The notes beneath the pieces were generated by a model. The model made no database searches. It saw nothing but the letters and a program-made list of their open reading frames with translations, and was not told where the DNA came from. A program made the translations under genes and the position numbers. From JAFALK01 sp042701975 (GTDB lineage: Bacteria; Pseudomonadota; Gammaproteobacteria; Burkholderiales; Burkholderiaceae_C): a stretch of 64,000 nt of DNA. The stretch is from positions 3,782,001 to 3,846,000 of the forward strand of contig CP170561.1 in NCBI GenBank assembly GCA_042701975.1, written 5' to 3'. Of the stretch, positions 45,771 to 54,278 are shown piece by piece (the first letter of the stretch is position 1; every line of letters starts with the position of its first letter).

Positions 45771-47012
45771 CTAAACCAGTACTTCAGCGCAGTGCGGATG
45801 GCCCAGAAAGTCCTTCGGACTGGCCGTCGGGCCGTAGGCGCCGGACTGGAAAACCGCCACCAGATCGCCCACGCCGGCCGTGGCCAGCTCCATCTTGTCG
45901 GCCAGCATGTCCAGCGGCGTGCACAGCGGTCCGACGACCGAGGCCACCTCGACGCCGGCCGAGCCCGGGTTGCTGGCGATGGCCACCGGATAGTTCTTGC
46001 GGATCACCTGGCCGAAGTTGCCCGAGACCGAGAGGTGGTGGTTCAACCCGCCATCGGTCACCAGGAAGACCTGGCCGCGCGAGACCTTGCGATCGACGAT
46101 GCGGGTCACGTAGATGCCAGCCTCACCCACCATGTAGCGGCCCAGCTCGATGACCAGGTGCGCCTGGGGCAGATCCTTGGCGGCGCGCTCAGCGAGCTGG
46201 CCGAGGTTGTCGGCGATGGGGGCCAGATCCAGCCGCTGCTCTCCCGGGAAGTACGGGATGCCGAAGCCGCCGCCAAGGTTCAGGAACTTCACCGGCGTGG
46301 CTGCATGCTCGGCCAGTTGCAAGGCCAGTTCGTAGGACTTGAGCTGGGCTTCGCAGATCGATTCGGCGCGCAGGTTCTGCGAGCCGGCAAAGAGGTGGAA
46401 GCCCTCGAAGGCCAGGCCCAGGCTGTGGACCTTCTTCATCACCTCGGGCAGCACCTCGGCATCGATGCCGAACTGCTTGGGGCCGCCGCCCATGCGCATG
46501 CCGGAGCCCTTGAGCTCGAAATCCGGATTGACGCGCAGCGCCACGCGCGCCGGCAGACCGAGGTCTTGCGAAGCCACGGCCAGCGCAGGCAGTTCACGTT
46601 CAGACTCGACGTTCACCAGCACACCGGCGGCCACCGCCTGGCGCAGCTCGATGTCGCGCTTGCCGGGGCCGGCAAAGCTGATCTCGGCCGGATCGGCGCC
46701 GGCATCCAGCGCCACCTGCAGCTCGCCGGCTGACGCCACGTCGATGCCGTCCACCAAGCCCGCCAGTAGGCCGACGACGGCGGGCATGGGGTTGGCCTTC
46801 ATGGCGTAGTGCAGCTTGATCGAAGCCGGCAGCGTGCTGCGCAGCAGCTGCACGCGCTCGCGGATCAGGCTGCGGTCATAAGCGTAGAACGGCGTCCTGC
46901 CCACCCGCTCGGCCAGTCGGCTGACTGTCTGGCCCCCGATCATCAGTTCGCCGTCTTTGACGGCGAACTGGGACATCGGGACGTGGACCGGCGCGTTCTT
47001 TGCTGGGCTCAT
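45771..47012 (-). CDS. PLP-dependent decarboxylase, exosortase A system-associated
   Basis: 413-residue group-IV (DAPDC/ODC-like) decarboxylase. The PLP lysine is K72 in LHYAMKANP. FHLFAGSQ, GGGFGIPYFPGEQ and IELGRYMVGEAG complete the barrel signature. This specific family is a recurring member of exosortase-A/exopolysaccharide loci, and the substrate is not established. Its ATG overlaps the stop of the acyl-CoA ligase gene by one base (TGATG), indicating tight coupling. The two probably act in one pathway. Confidence 0.88.
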   Translation of the reverse strand: MSPAKNAPVHVPMSQFAVKDGELMIGGQTVSRLAERVGRTPFYAYDRSLIRERVQLLRSTLPASIKLHYAMKANPMPAVVGLLAGLVDGIDVASAGELQVALDAGADPAEISFAGPGKRDIELRQAVAAGVLVNVESERELPALAVASQDLGLPARVALRVNPDFELKGSGMRMGGGPKQFGIDAEVLPEVMKKVHSLGLAFEGFHLFAGSQNLRAESICEAQLKSYELALQLAEHAATPVKFLNLGGGFGIPYFPGEQRLDLAPIADNLGQLAERAAKDLPQAHLVIELGRYMVGEAGIYVTRIVDRKVSRGQVFLVTDGGLNHHLSVSGNFGQVIRKNYPVAIASNPGSAGVEVASVVGPLCTPLDMLADKMELATAGVGDLVAVFQSGAYGPTASPKDFLGHPHCAEVLV

Positions 47013-48625
47013 CAGGTGCTTTCTTCGGCCTGGGCCTGCATCCATTGTGTGGACAGCAGCTTGCGGTCGATCTTGCCGTTGGGGTTGCGCGGCAGCGGGC
47101 CTGCGCGCACGGCGATGTTGGCCGGCACCATGTAGGCCGGCATGCGCTGCTTGCACTCGGCCAGCAGCGCGGGAACGTCGATGGCTTCGCTGCCGGCCTG
47201 CGGCGTGGCGATGACCTGGATGGCCTGGCCCAGCGCCGGATGGTCGACACCGAAGGCCACGCACTCGCCGACCATCTTGGTGGCGTAAAGCACTTCCTCG
47301 ACCTCGGTCGGGCTGACCCGGTAGCCCGAGGTCTTCATCATCTCGTCGCGCCGGCCGATGAAATACAGGAAGCCCTCGGCGTCCTTGCGCACGTTGTCAC
47401 CCGAGAACACGGCGTACTCGGGTTGCTGCAGCGCAGCCGGTCGGCCCTCGCCGGGCGGCAGCAGCTTGTAGCGCTCGGCCGTCTTCTCAGGGTCGTTCCA
47501 GTAGCCCATGCCCACGAGCGCGCCGCGATGGACCAGCTCGCCGGGTTCGTCCGGGCCGCAGGGCGTGCCGTCTTCGCGCAGCACGAGGATCTCGGCGTTG
47601 GGAATGGCCTTGCCGATGGAATCGGGCCGGCGGTCGACTTCCTCAGGCGGCAGGAAGGTGGAGCGAAAGGCCTCGGTCAGGCCATACATCAGGAAGGGCT
47701 TGGCCGAGGGCACGCGCTGGCGCAAGGCATCGAGCGTCTCGCGCGGCATGCGGCCGCCGGTGTTGGCGAAGTAACGCAGGTGCTCGTTGATCGCGGCCGG
47801 CCATTCCATCTGCGTGAGCTGAATATAGAGCGGCGGCACGGCGGTGAGGCCGGTAATGCGCTCGCGCTCCATGGTGCGCAGCACGTCGCGCGGCAGCAGG
47901 TAATTCAGCAGCACGACCTGGGCGCCGCTGTGGAAGGCCGTGGTCAGCTGCGAGAAACCGGCGTCGAAGGACAGCGGCAACACGGCCAGCAGCTTGTCGT
48001 CCTGGCGGTTCTCCAGGTAGGACGCCACGCTCTTGGCGCCCGCCACCATGTTGCGGTGGGAGAGCACCACGCCCTTGGGCTTGCCGGTGCTGCCCGAGGT
48101 GTAGAGGATGGACGTCATGTCGGTGTCGACGACGCGATGACCGGCCCGCACGGGCGCCGCCAGCATCTCGCTCCAGCCGTGCATGGCCGGGCCGACGCCT
48201 TCGCCGTGGCTTTCCGTCAGCACGACGTGGCGCAGTTCCTCGCACACCTTGAGGACTTCCGGGAGTAATTCATAACGCTCCGGCGAGGTCACCAGCAGCT
48301 TGACGCCGCAATCACGCAGGATGAATCCGACCTGCTCGGGCTTGAGCAGCGGATTGATGGGCACGAAAACCATGCCCGCGGCGGCAGCGCCAAAGCTCGT
48401 GATGACGGTTTCGAATCTCTTTTCGAGATACACCGCAATACGCTCGCCCCGCGCTAGGCCCAAACCCATCAGCGCACTGGCAAAACCCCGGGTGGCGGCC
48501 TCCAGTTCAGCGTAGGACAGCTGCTCCTTGCCCGAGGAAACTGCGGCGGCCTCGCCACGGCGGGCGGCCGCCGTCCAAATCAATTCGTGAAGTAGGTTTG
48601 CCTCTGCGGGATTCTTGGCTGACAT
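47012..48625 (-). CDS. Acyl-CoA ligase (AMP-forming), exosortase A system-associated
   Basis: 537 residues, ANL-superfamily adenylating enzyme. The P-loop is TSILYTSGSTGKPKG, followed by YGLTEAFRSTFLP (A5-type motif) and GRRDEMMKTSGYRVSP (hinge and A8). A C-terminal NPNGKIDRKLL holds the catalytic Lys. It activates a carboxylic acid as an acyl-AMP, passing it to CoA or to the adjacent ACP. The start ATG (MSAKNPAEANLLHEL) is preferred over an upstream reading. It diverges from the ACP operon over a 216-base gap holding both promoters. Confidence 0.9.
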   Translation of the reverse strand: MSAKNPAEANLLHELIWTAAARRGEAAAVSSGKEQLSYAELEAATRGFASALMGLGLARGERIAVYLEKRFETVITSFGAAAAGMVFVPINPLLKPEQVGFILRDCGVKLLVTSPERYELLPEVLKVCEELRHVVLTESHGEGVGPAMHGWSEMLAAPVRAGHRVVDTDMTSILYTSGSTGKPKGVVLSHRNMVAGAKSVASYLENRQDDKLLAVLPLSFDAGFSQLTTAFHSGAQVVLLNYLLPRDVLRTMERERITGLTAVPPLYIQLTQMEWPAAINEHLRYFANTGGRMPRETLDALRQRVPSAKPFLMYGLTEAFRSTFLPPEEVDRRPDSIGKAIPNAEILVLREDGTPCGPDEPGELVHRGALVGMGYWNDPEKTAERYKLLPPGEGRPAALQQPEYAVFSGDNVRKDAEGFLYFIGRRDEMMKTSGYRVSPTEVEEVLYATKMVGECVAFGVDHPALGQAIQVIATPQAGSEAIDVPALLAECKQRMPAYMVPANIAVRAGPLPRNPNGKIDRKLLSTQWMQAQAEEST

Positions 48626-48841
48626 AAGGACGTGACCAGAGAAGGAGCAAAGTATCCTTTTGAACCATTGGATACGGCCGCGCATGTTAGCTCGCGCAAC
48701 CTTTCACGAACTTGCCAGCTCCGCTTAAACACGGCGTTAGGGTCCCCCCGGATGAGTGGAGGGCGCTTGCGCAGTCACCCAGGGCGCGAAGGGCTGGCGG
48801 ACAATAGCCGCAAAATACGAGCCTTCGGGGGAATGCATCAC

Positions 48842-49117
48842 ATGGACACCAACCAAGCCCTGCTGCAACTGCTGGACGACGCCTTGAATCTCGGCGGTCG
48901 CGCGCTGCAGTTCGATCGCAACACTCGCCTCCTGGGCGCCTTGCCCGAAATGGACTCCATGGCCGTGGTCAGCGTCATCTCGGCGCTGGAAGAAACCTGG
49001 GGCCTGACCATCGACGACAGCGAGATCAGCGCCGATGTGTTCGCCACCGTCGGTTCGCTCCTCGACTTCGTCCAGGAAAAGCAAGCGCAGTACGCACCCA
49101 GCCAGGCCGCATGCTGA
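48842..49117 (+). CDS. Acyl carrier protein, exosortase A system-associated
   Basis: 91-residue ACP. The phosphopantetheine serine is S39 in LPEMDSMAVVSVISALEE, within the normal DSx motif. GGGGGA precedes the ATG by nine bases; an earlier ATG at 48,833 is too close to it. The protein starts the operon running to 57.2 kb. It is the likely acceptor for the divergent acyl-CoA ligase. Its last seven bases overlap the E1 gene start. Confidence 0.88.
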   Translation: MDTNQALLQLLDDALNLGGRALQFDRNTRLLGALPEMDSMAVVSVISALEETWGLTIDDSEISADVFATVGSLLDFVQEKQAQYAPSQAAC

Positions 49118-51108
49118 GGCCCCTGCCCGGCTTCGAACGCGACACCCACGGCCGACCCAGCATCCCGCTGGATGACGCCAGCTGCTTCGCCTTCGGGCAT
49201 CTGATCCGTCGCACCGAACAACGCATCCTCGAGCTCTTCGGCAAGGGGCTGGTGTCGGGCACGACGCACACCTGCCTGGGCCAGGAGCTCTGCCAGATGT
49301 CGGTCGTCCGCGCGCTGGATGACGAGGACGACGTCGTCCTGTCCAACCACCGCAACCACGGCCACTTCATGAGCTATTCGGGCGGCTTTGCCGGCCTGAT
49401 CGGCGAAGTGCTCGGACGCGAATGCGGCGTCAATGGCGGCTATGGCGGCAGCCAGCACATGGCCTGGCGCGGCTTCCACAGCAACGGCGTGCAGGCCGGC
49501 ATGACGGCCCTCGGCGTCGGCATGGCCCTGCATCGCAAGCAGTCGGGCTCCAAGGCCATCGTCGCCACGATGATCGGCGACGGCACGCTCGGCGAAGGCC
49601 TGCTCTACGAGAGCATGAACCTGGCCGCCATCTGGGGCCTGAAGGTGCTGTTCGTCGTCGAGCACAACGGCATCGCGCAAACCACCCCCACGGCGCTGAC
49701 CATCGGCGGCGGCAACATCGAGGCGCGCGGCGCGGCTTTCGGCCTGCGCACCTGGCGTTATGACGACGCCGAACCCGATTTCCTGCAGTCCGTGGCCGGC
49801 GTTGTCGCCGCCATCCGGGAAGGCGAAGGCCCCGGCCTGCTCGTCATCGACACCTGCCGCCTCGGCCCCCACAGCAAGGGCGACGACCTGCGTCCCGAAG
49901 AAGACAAGGCCCGCATCGCCGCCCGCGACCCGTTGATGGCGCTGGCGCGCCGCCTGCCGGCCGACACGGTGCAGGCCATCGAGCAGCGCAACGACGCCTT
50001 CCTCGATGGCGTCGAGCAATCGGTGCTGGCCTCGCCGGTGTCCACCTTCAAGACCGTGCCCACACATGGCCTGCGTCCGCTGCTCGAAGCCGCGGCTGCG
50101 GTGCCTGCCCAAGCCGCCGTCTCGCGCAACCTGCGCCAGTCGATCAACGAAGCCCTGCGCGCCCTGCTCCAGCACGACCCGCGCGTGGTGCTGCTGGGCG
50201 AAGACCTGCACGAGCCCTACGGCGGCGCGTTCAAGGTCACGGCCGGGCTGTCGGAAGACTTCGCCGGCCGCGTGATCTCCACGCCCATTTCGGAGGCCGG
50301 CATCAGCGGCGCCGGCATCGGCCTGGCCATGGAAGGCGCGCGGCCGATCGTCGAGATCATGTTCGCGGACTTCGTGACCCTGACCTTCGACCAGCTCTAC
50401 AACCACGCGGTCAAGTTCGCCGGCATGTTCGAGGGCGTCTCCGTGCCCCTGGTGCTGCGCACCCCGGCCGGCGGCCGCCGCGGCTACGGGCCTACGCACA
50501 GCCAGAACCCCGAGAACCTGCTGGTCTCCATCCCGGGCCTGACCGTGCTGTTCCCCAGCCACCGCCACAACGCCGGACAGGTGCTGGTCGACCTCGTGCA
50601 GCGCTGGCCCAATCCGGCCGTCTACCTGGAGCACAAGCTGCTTTATGGCCAGGCGCAGGATCCGGGTGATTACCAGGTTATTTCAGCGGCGCCGGGCGAC
50701 CATGCCGCCAGCCTCTTCCCCACGCTGCGTTCCGGCAGCACCGAACCCGACATCACCGTGCTCAGCTTCGGCGGCATGCTGCCCGTGGTCGAGGCCGCGG
50801 TGCAGAAGCTGCGCGCCGAGGAAGAGCTGGAGATCGAGATCATCGCTCCCGCTCTGCTCGCCCCGCTGCCGCGCGGCACGTTGCTGAACGCCCTGCTGCA
50901 CCGGCCGCGCCTGCTGATCGTCGAGGAATCGCAGCATGAATTCGGCGTCAGCGCCGAAATCCTCGCCCTGCTGGCCGAGGCCGGCTATCGCGGCCAGGTC
51001 CAGCGCCTGGGCGCTGCGCCTGCGCCGATCGCCTCTGCGCGCAGCCTGGAGCGCGACCAGATCCCGGATGAGAATGCCGTGATCGCCGCGGTTCTCGAAC
51101 TCGTCTGA
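49111..51108 (+). CDS. Fused 2-oxoacid dehydrogenase E1 alpha/beta (thiamine diphosphate)
   Basis: 665 residues joining E1-alpha (about 1-310) to E1-beta (about 340-665). The TPP motif GDG (156-158) is followed by EHN near 185. The channel SNHRNHGHFMSYSGG and HTCLGQE segments fit E1-alpha. RVVLLGEDLHEPYGGAFKVT and TPISEAGISGAGIGLAM fit E1-beta. Such E1s decarboxylate a 2-oxoacid onto a lipoyl arm. No E3 or lipoate gene is nearby. The natural substrate is unknown. Being inside an ACP/EPS operon rather than a pdh or bkd operon is unusual. Confidence 0.85.
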   Translation: MLRPLPGFERDTHGRPSIPLDDASCFAFGHLIRRTEQRILELFGKGLVSGTTHTCLGQELCQMSVVRALDDEDDVVLSNHRNHGHFMSYSGGFAGLIGEVLGRECGVNGGYGGSQHMAWRGFHSNGVQAGMTALGVGMALHRKQSGSKAIVATMIGDGTLGEGLLYESMNLAAIWGLKVLFVVEHNGIAQTTPTALTIGGGNIEARGAAFGLRTWRYDDAEPDFLQSVAGVVAAIREGEGPGLLVIDTCRLGPHSKGDDLRPEEDKARIAARDPLMALARRLPADTVQAIEQRNDAFLDGVEQSVLASPVSTFKTVPTHGLRPLLEAAAAVPAQAAVSRNLRQSINEALRALLQHDPRVVLLGEDLHEPYGGAFKVTAGLSEDFAGRVISTPISEAGISGAGIGLAMEGARPIVEIMFADFVTLTFDQLYNHAVKFAGMFEGVSVPLVLRTPAGGRRGYGPTHSQNPENLLVSIPGLTVLFPSHRHNAGQVLVDLVQRWPNPAVYLEHKLLYGQAQDPGDYQVISAAPGDHAASLFPTLRSGSTEPDITVLSFGGMLPVVEAAVQKLRAEEELEIEIIAPALLAPLPRGTLLNALLHRPRLLIVEESQHEFGVSAEILALLAEAGYRGQVQRLGAAPAPIASARSLERDQIPDENAVIAAVLELV

Positions 51109-51118
51109 AGACCCAGTC

Positions 51119-52243
51119 ATGGCAAGCCCCATCCACACGCCCCGCGTCAACAACAACGACGACATCGTCAAGCTGATCACCCTGGAGGTGCGGGTCGGCG
51201 ACGCCGTCAAGGCCGGCCAGATGGTCGCCCAGGTGGAGACCGACAAGGCCATCGTCGAGGTCGAAGCACCCGCTGACGGCTTCCTGCTCGGCTGGACCGC
51301 CGAGGTCGACCAGATGGTCGCCGTCGGCTCCGTGCTGGCCTGGATCGGCGCGACCAAGGACGAAGCGGTCCCGCAGCCCCAGGCTGACGCAACGCCAGCC
51401 GCCGCAGCAGGCTCGGCCACCGGCCAGCCGACCGCCAAGGCCCGCATGCTGCTGTTGCAGCACGGTCTGCAGGCCGACCAGGTGCCCGCCTCGGGCGAAC
51501 GGCTGAGTGCCGATGATGTGCTGCGTTATGTGGCCCAGCGCCCCGGCGCCGCCAAGACTCAGCGCGCCAGCGCGCCCGTGGCCGATGCCACCCCGCAAGT
51601 GGCCGGTGCCCGCAAGCCGCTGTCCGGCAGCGAACGCGGCATGCTGCAGACGGTCAGTTGGAGCCGCGAGCACGCGGTGCCTGGCTATCTGGAGATCGAA
51701 TTCGACCCGGCGCCGTGGGATGCCTACGCCAAGGGCTGGGCCGAGGCACGCCGCCTGATGATGACGCCGCTGCTGCCGCTGATGGCCTGGCGCCTCGTCG
51801 AACTGGCCCGCGAGACGCCGGTGCTCAACGCCACCATCGCCGGCAACGACCGCTTTGAATTTGATGCCGTCAACCTCGGCTTCACCGTGCAGGCCGGCGA
51901 CACGCTGTATCTCGCCGTGACCCGCCAGGCCAACACGCTCGGCGAGGAAGGCTTCGTCAACCAGCTCGGCGAGATCCAGCGCCGCGCCATGAAGCACCAG
52001 CTGTCGGTGGACGAGCTCACCGGCGCCACCGTCAGCTTCTCCAGCATGGCGCGCTGGAAGATCAGCCGCCACATCCCCGTGCTGCCGCCGCAGACCGCGC
52101 TGATCGTCGCCCACGCCCAGTCCGCCTCCGGCGTTCACGTGCTGGGCGCCACCTATGATCACCGCGTGCTGAGCGGCTTCCAGGTCGCGCAGCTGCTGCG
52201 CAAGCTGGCCAAGCCCGGCGCCACTCCAGAACAGGACTCCTAA
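51119..52243 (+). CDS. E2-like lipoyl acyltransferase with altered active site
   Basis: 374 residues. Lipoyl domain with the lipoate lysine K43 (VETDKAIVEVEAPADG), a linker, a peripheral-subunit-binding-like domain (KARMLLLQHGLQADQVP) and a CAT-like acyltransferase domain. In the active-site motif DHRVLSG (H348 to G353) the usual Asp before Gly is replaced by Ser352, while the His is kept. The neighbouring SFSSMARWKI strand is also altered from the E2 norm. Partner E1 is immediately upstream. Transfer to ACP instead of CoA is a reasonable but untested idea. Confidence 0.8.
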   Translation: MASPIHTPRVNNNDDIVKLITLEVRVGDAVKAGQMVAQVETDKAIVEVEAPADGFLLGWTAEVDQMVAVGSVLAWIGATKDEAVPQPQADATPAAAAGSATGQPTAKARMLLLQHGLQADQVPASGERLSADDVLRYVAQRPGAAKTQRASAPVADATPQVAGARKPLSGSERGMLQTVSWSREHAVPGYLEIEFDPAPWDAYAKGWAEARRLMMTPLLPLMAWRLVELARETPVLNATIAGNDRFEFDAVNLGFTVQAGDTLYLAVTRQANTLGEEGFVNQLGEIQRRAMKHQLSVDELTGATVSFSSMARWKISRHIPVLPPQTALIVAHAQSASGVHVLGATYDHRVLSGFQVAQLLRKLAKPGATPEQDS

Positions 52244-52530
52244 TGTCGGACAAGACCCTCACGCTGGACGAGGCCCAGCAGGCCATCCACGCCCAACTGA
52301 TCCAGCTCTGCGAAGGCCTGGGCGAAGACGCCAGTGATCTCGGCTTCGACGAATCCATCCCCGGCTCGGGCCTGGTGGATTCCGCCGCGCTGCTGGAGCT
52401 GCTGGCCTGGTACGAATCGCACTTCGGCATCGAGCTGGCGCCGGCCGAGATCACCATCGACAACCTCGGCACCGTGGCCCTGATGGCCCGCTACGCGCTG
52501 GCCCGCCGCGACGGCCAAGCCGGCCGCTGA
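52243..52530 (+). CDS. Second acyl carrier protein-like protein
   Basis: 95 residues. S47 in GSGLVDSAALLELLAWYE occupies the phosphopantetheine position, with the family's FGIEL and DNLGTVALMARY helix 3 region after it. It starts one base inside the E2 stop (TAATG). With the first ACP this gives two carriers in one operon, possibly loaded by different routes (ligase and E1/E2). Confidence 0.78.
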   Translation: MSDKTLTLDEAQQAIHAQLIQLCEGLGEDASDLGFDESIPGSGLVDSAALLELLAWYESHFGIELAPAEITIDNLGTVALMARYALARRDGQAGR

Positions 52531-52537
52531 TCGCGGC

Positions 52538-53350
52538 ATGAAGCTCGAGCCCTTCTTCCTCGACACCGCCGGCGGACGCTGCTTCGCCCTGCACCGCGGA
52601 CCGGACGGCGGCGCCAAGCGGCACGTGCTTTTCGTGCCCGGCTTCAACGAGGAGATGAACCGCTGCCGCAGCATGCTGGCCTTCATGGCCGAAAAGCTGG
52701 CCGCGCAAGGCATCGGCTCGCTGCTGCTGGACCTGCACGGCACCGGCGAGAGCCAGGGCCAGCATGGCGACGCGCGCTGGGAGAACTGGCTGCGCAACCT
52801 GGATGCTGCCGTCAGCTGGCTCGAACAACGCGGCCAGTGCGCGGCGCTGATCGGCGTGCGCCTTGGCGCCATGCTGGCTGCCGATTGGATGCGCAGCGCC
52901 CCGGGCCGCGTGCCGAAGCTGCTGCTCTGGCAGCCGGTGCTGGACGGCCAGACCTCGATGACGCAGTTCCTGCGCGTGCGCATCGCCGCCAACATGGACC
53001 GCAGCGATCTGCCCAAGGAAACCACCCAGGGCATGCGCGAGCAATGGGCGCGCGGCGAGTCCGTCGAAGTGGCTGGTTATGAAATTCACCCGGAGCTGGC
53101 CCGCGCCATCGACGCAGCCAAGCTCGCGGACCTCGTGCCGCCGGCCGGCACGAAGGTGAGCTGGTTCTCTCACTTCAACCCCGCCACGGGCGGCGCCACG
53201 CCGGCCGAGACCAAGGCGATCGAAGGCTGGCGTCAAGCCGGCGCCCGTGTCGAAGCCGCCTGCTTCAACGGCGAGGCCTTCTGGCAAGTGCACCAGCGCG
53301 CCTCGGCGCCGGAGCTGATCGAACTCAGCCTGAAGGCGGTGAACGCATGA
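52538..53350 (+). CDS. Exosortase-associated alpha/beta hydrolase 2-like protein
   Basis: 270-residue alpha/beta-hydrolase fold: VLFVPGFNEEMNRCRSM, LLLDLHGTGES, then the elbow AALIGVRLGAMLAADW. Arg replaces the usual nucleophile Ser in this elbow (GVRLG), so it may not be a hydrolase in the ordinary sense. The same substitution is recalled for the exosortase-A hydrolase 2 family. It starts seven bases after the ACP2 stop and overlaps the next gene by four bases. Confidence 0.82.
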   Translation: MKLEPFFLDTAGGRCFALHRGPDGGAKRHVLFVPGFNEEMNRCRSMLAFMAEKLAAQGIGSLLLDLHGTGESQGQHGDARWENWLRNLDAAVSWLEQRGQCAALIGVRLGAMLAADWMRSAPGRVPKLLLWQPVLDGQTSMTQFLRVRIAANMDRSDLPKETTQGMREQWARGESVEVAGYEIHPELARAIDAAKLADLVPPAGTKVSWFSHFNPATGGATPAETKAIEGWRQAGARVEAACFNGEAFWQVHQRASAPELIELSLKAVNA

Positions 53351-54258
53351 GCCGCGTCGTCCACGAGAAGGCCCTCGTCTTCCCCTGCGGCGGCGAGCAG
53401 CTCGTTGGCGTGCTGCATGTGCCCGAAAGCGGGGCTTCGCGCCGCGCCGTCGTGATGGTCGTCGGTGGCGGTCCGCAGTACCGCAGCGGCGGCCATCGCC
53501 AGCTGCTGCTGTGGGCGCGCCAGCTCGCGGCCGAAGGCCACGCGGTGCTGCGTTTCGACTACCGCGGTATGGGCGACAGCACGGGCGTCTTCGGCGGCTA
53601 CGCCACGATCGACGAAGACCTGCGCGCCGCCATCGACACGCTCTGCCGGGAGCTGCCCGAGACGCGCGAAGTCGTGCTCTGGGGCGAGTGCGACGCCACC
53701 TGCGCCATCCTCACCTACGCCTATCGCGATGCGCGCGTGAAGGGCATGGCGCTGCAGAACGTCTTCGTCCGCACCGAGGCCGGCCAGGCCAGCGCCATCC
53801 TGCGCAACTACTACTGGCAGCGCCTCATGCAGCCGAGCTTCTGGCGCAAGGTGGTCCGTTTTGAATTCAACCCCTTCCGCAGCCTCGCCGAGGTGCTGGG
53901 CTATGCGCGCAAAGCCCATGCTGGCAAGACCACTGGCAAGGCTGCCAAGCCCGCCGCCGAGACCGGCACGCGCCTGCAGGACGCCTTGCCGACGGATCTG
54001 CCGCTGCCCGAGCGGCTGCTCGCCGGCCTGAAGCGCTTCAACGGCCCCGTGCAGATGGTGCTCAGCGGCCGCGACATGGTGGCGCAGGAGTTCGCCATCC
54101 TGGTGAAGGACAGCCCCGCCTGGCAGGCCGCGCTGGCCGAAAAACCCACCACGCGCCACGACATGCCGCTCGGCGACCACACCTTCTCTTCCGCCGCCCA
54201 GCGCGACGAGGTCTACGCACAGACGATGGCCTGGCTGCGCACCCTGCCCGAGTCCTGA
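53347..54258 (+). CDS. Exosortase-associated alpha/beta hydrolase 1-like protein
   Basis: 303-residue alpha/beta-hydrolase fold with RAVVMVVGGGPQYRSGG and LRFDYRGMGDSTGVFGGY. At the elbow the sequence is LWGECDATCAI, with Cys at the nucleophile position. This matches the exosortase-A hydrolase 1 family. The final HTF-type His is visible in LGDHTFSSAAQRDE. It is coupled to hydrolase 2 by a four-base overlap and could release or transfer acyl groups from the carriers. Confidence 0.82.
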   Translation: MSRVVHEKALVFPCGGEQLVGVLHVPESGASRRAVVMVVGGGPQYRSGGHRQLLLWARQLAAEGHAVLRFDYRGMGDSTGVFGGYATIDEDLRAAIDTLCRELPETREVVLWGECDATCAILTYAYRDARVKGMALQNVFVRTEAGQASAILRNYYWQRLMQPSFWRKVVRFEFNPFRSLAEVLGYARKAHAGKTTGKAAKPAAETGTRLQDALPTDLPLPERLLAGLKRFNGPVQMVLSGRDMVAQEFAILVKDSPAWQAALAEKPTTRHDMPLGDHTFSSAAQRDEVYAQTMAWLRTLPES

Positions 54259-54278
54259 CGGAACCCCGCTCCCTCAAC

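Noticed and set aside
43417..45774. Long plus-strand open frame over the RND pump gene
   Set aside because: Antisense shadow of a canonical RND transporter; composition is charged and repetitive.
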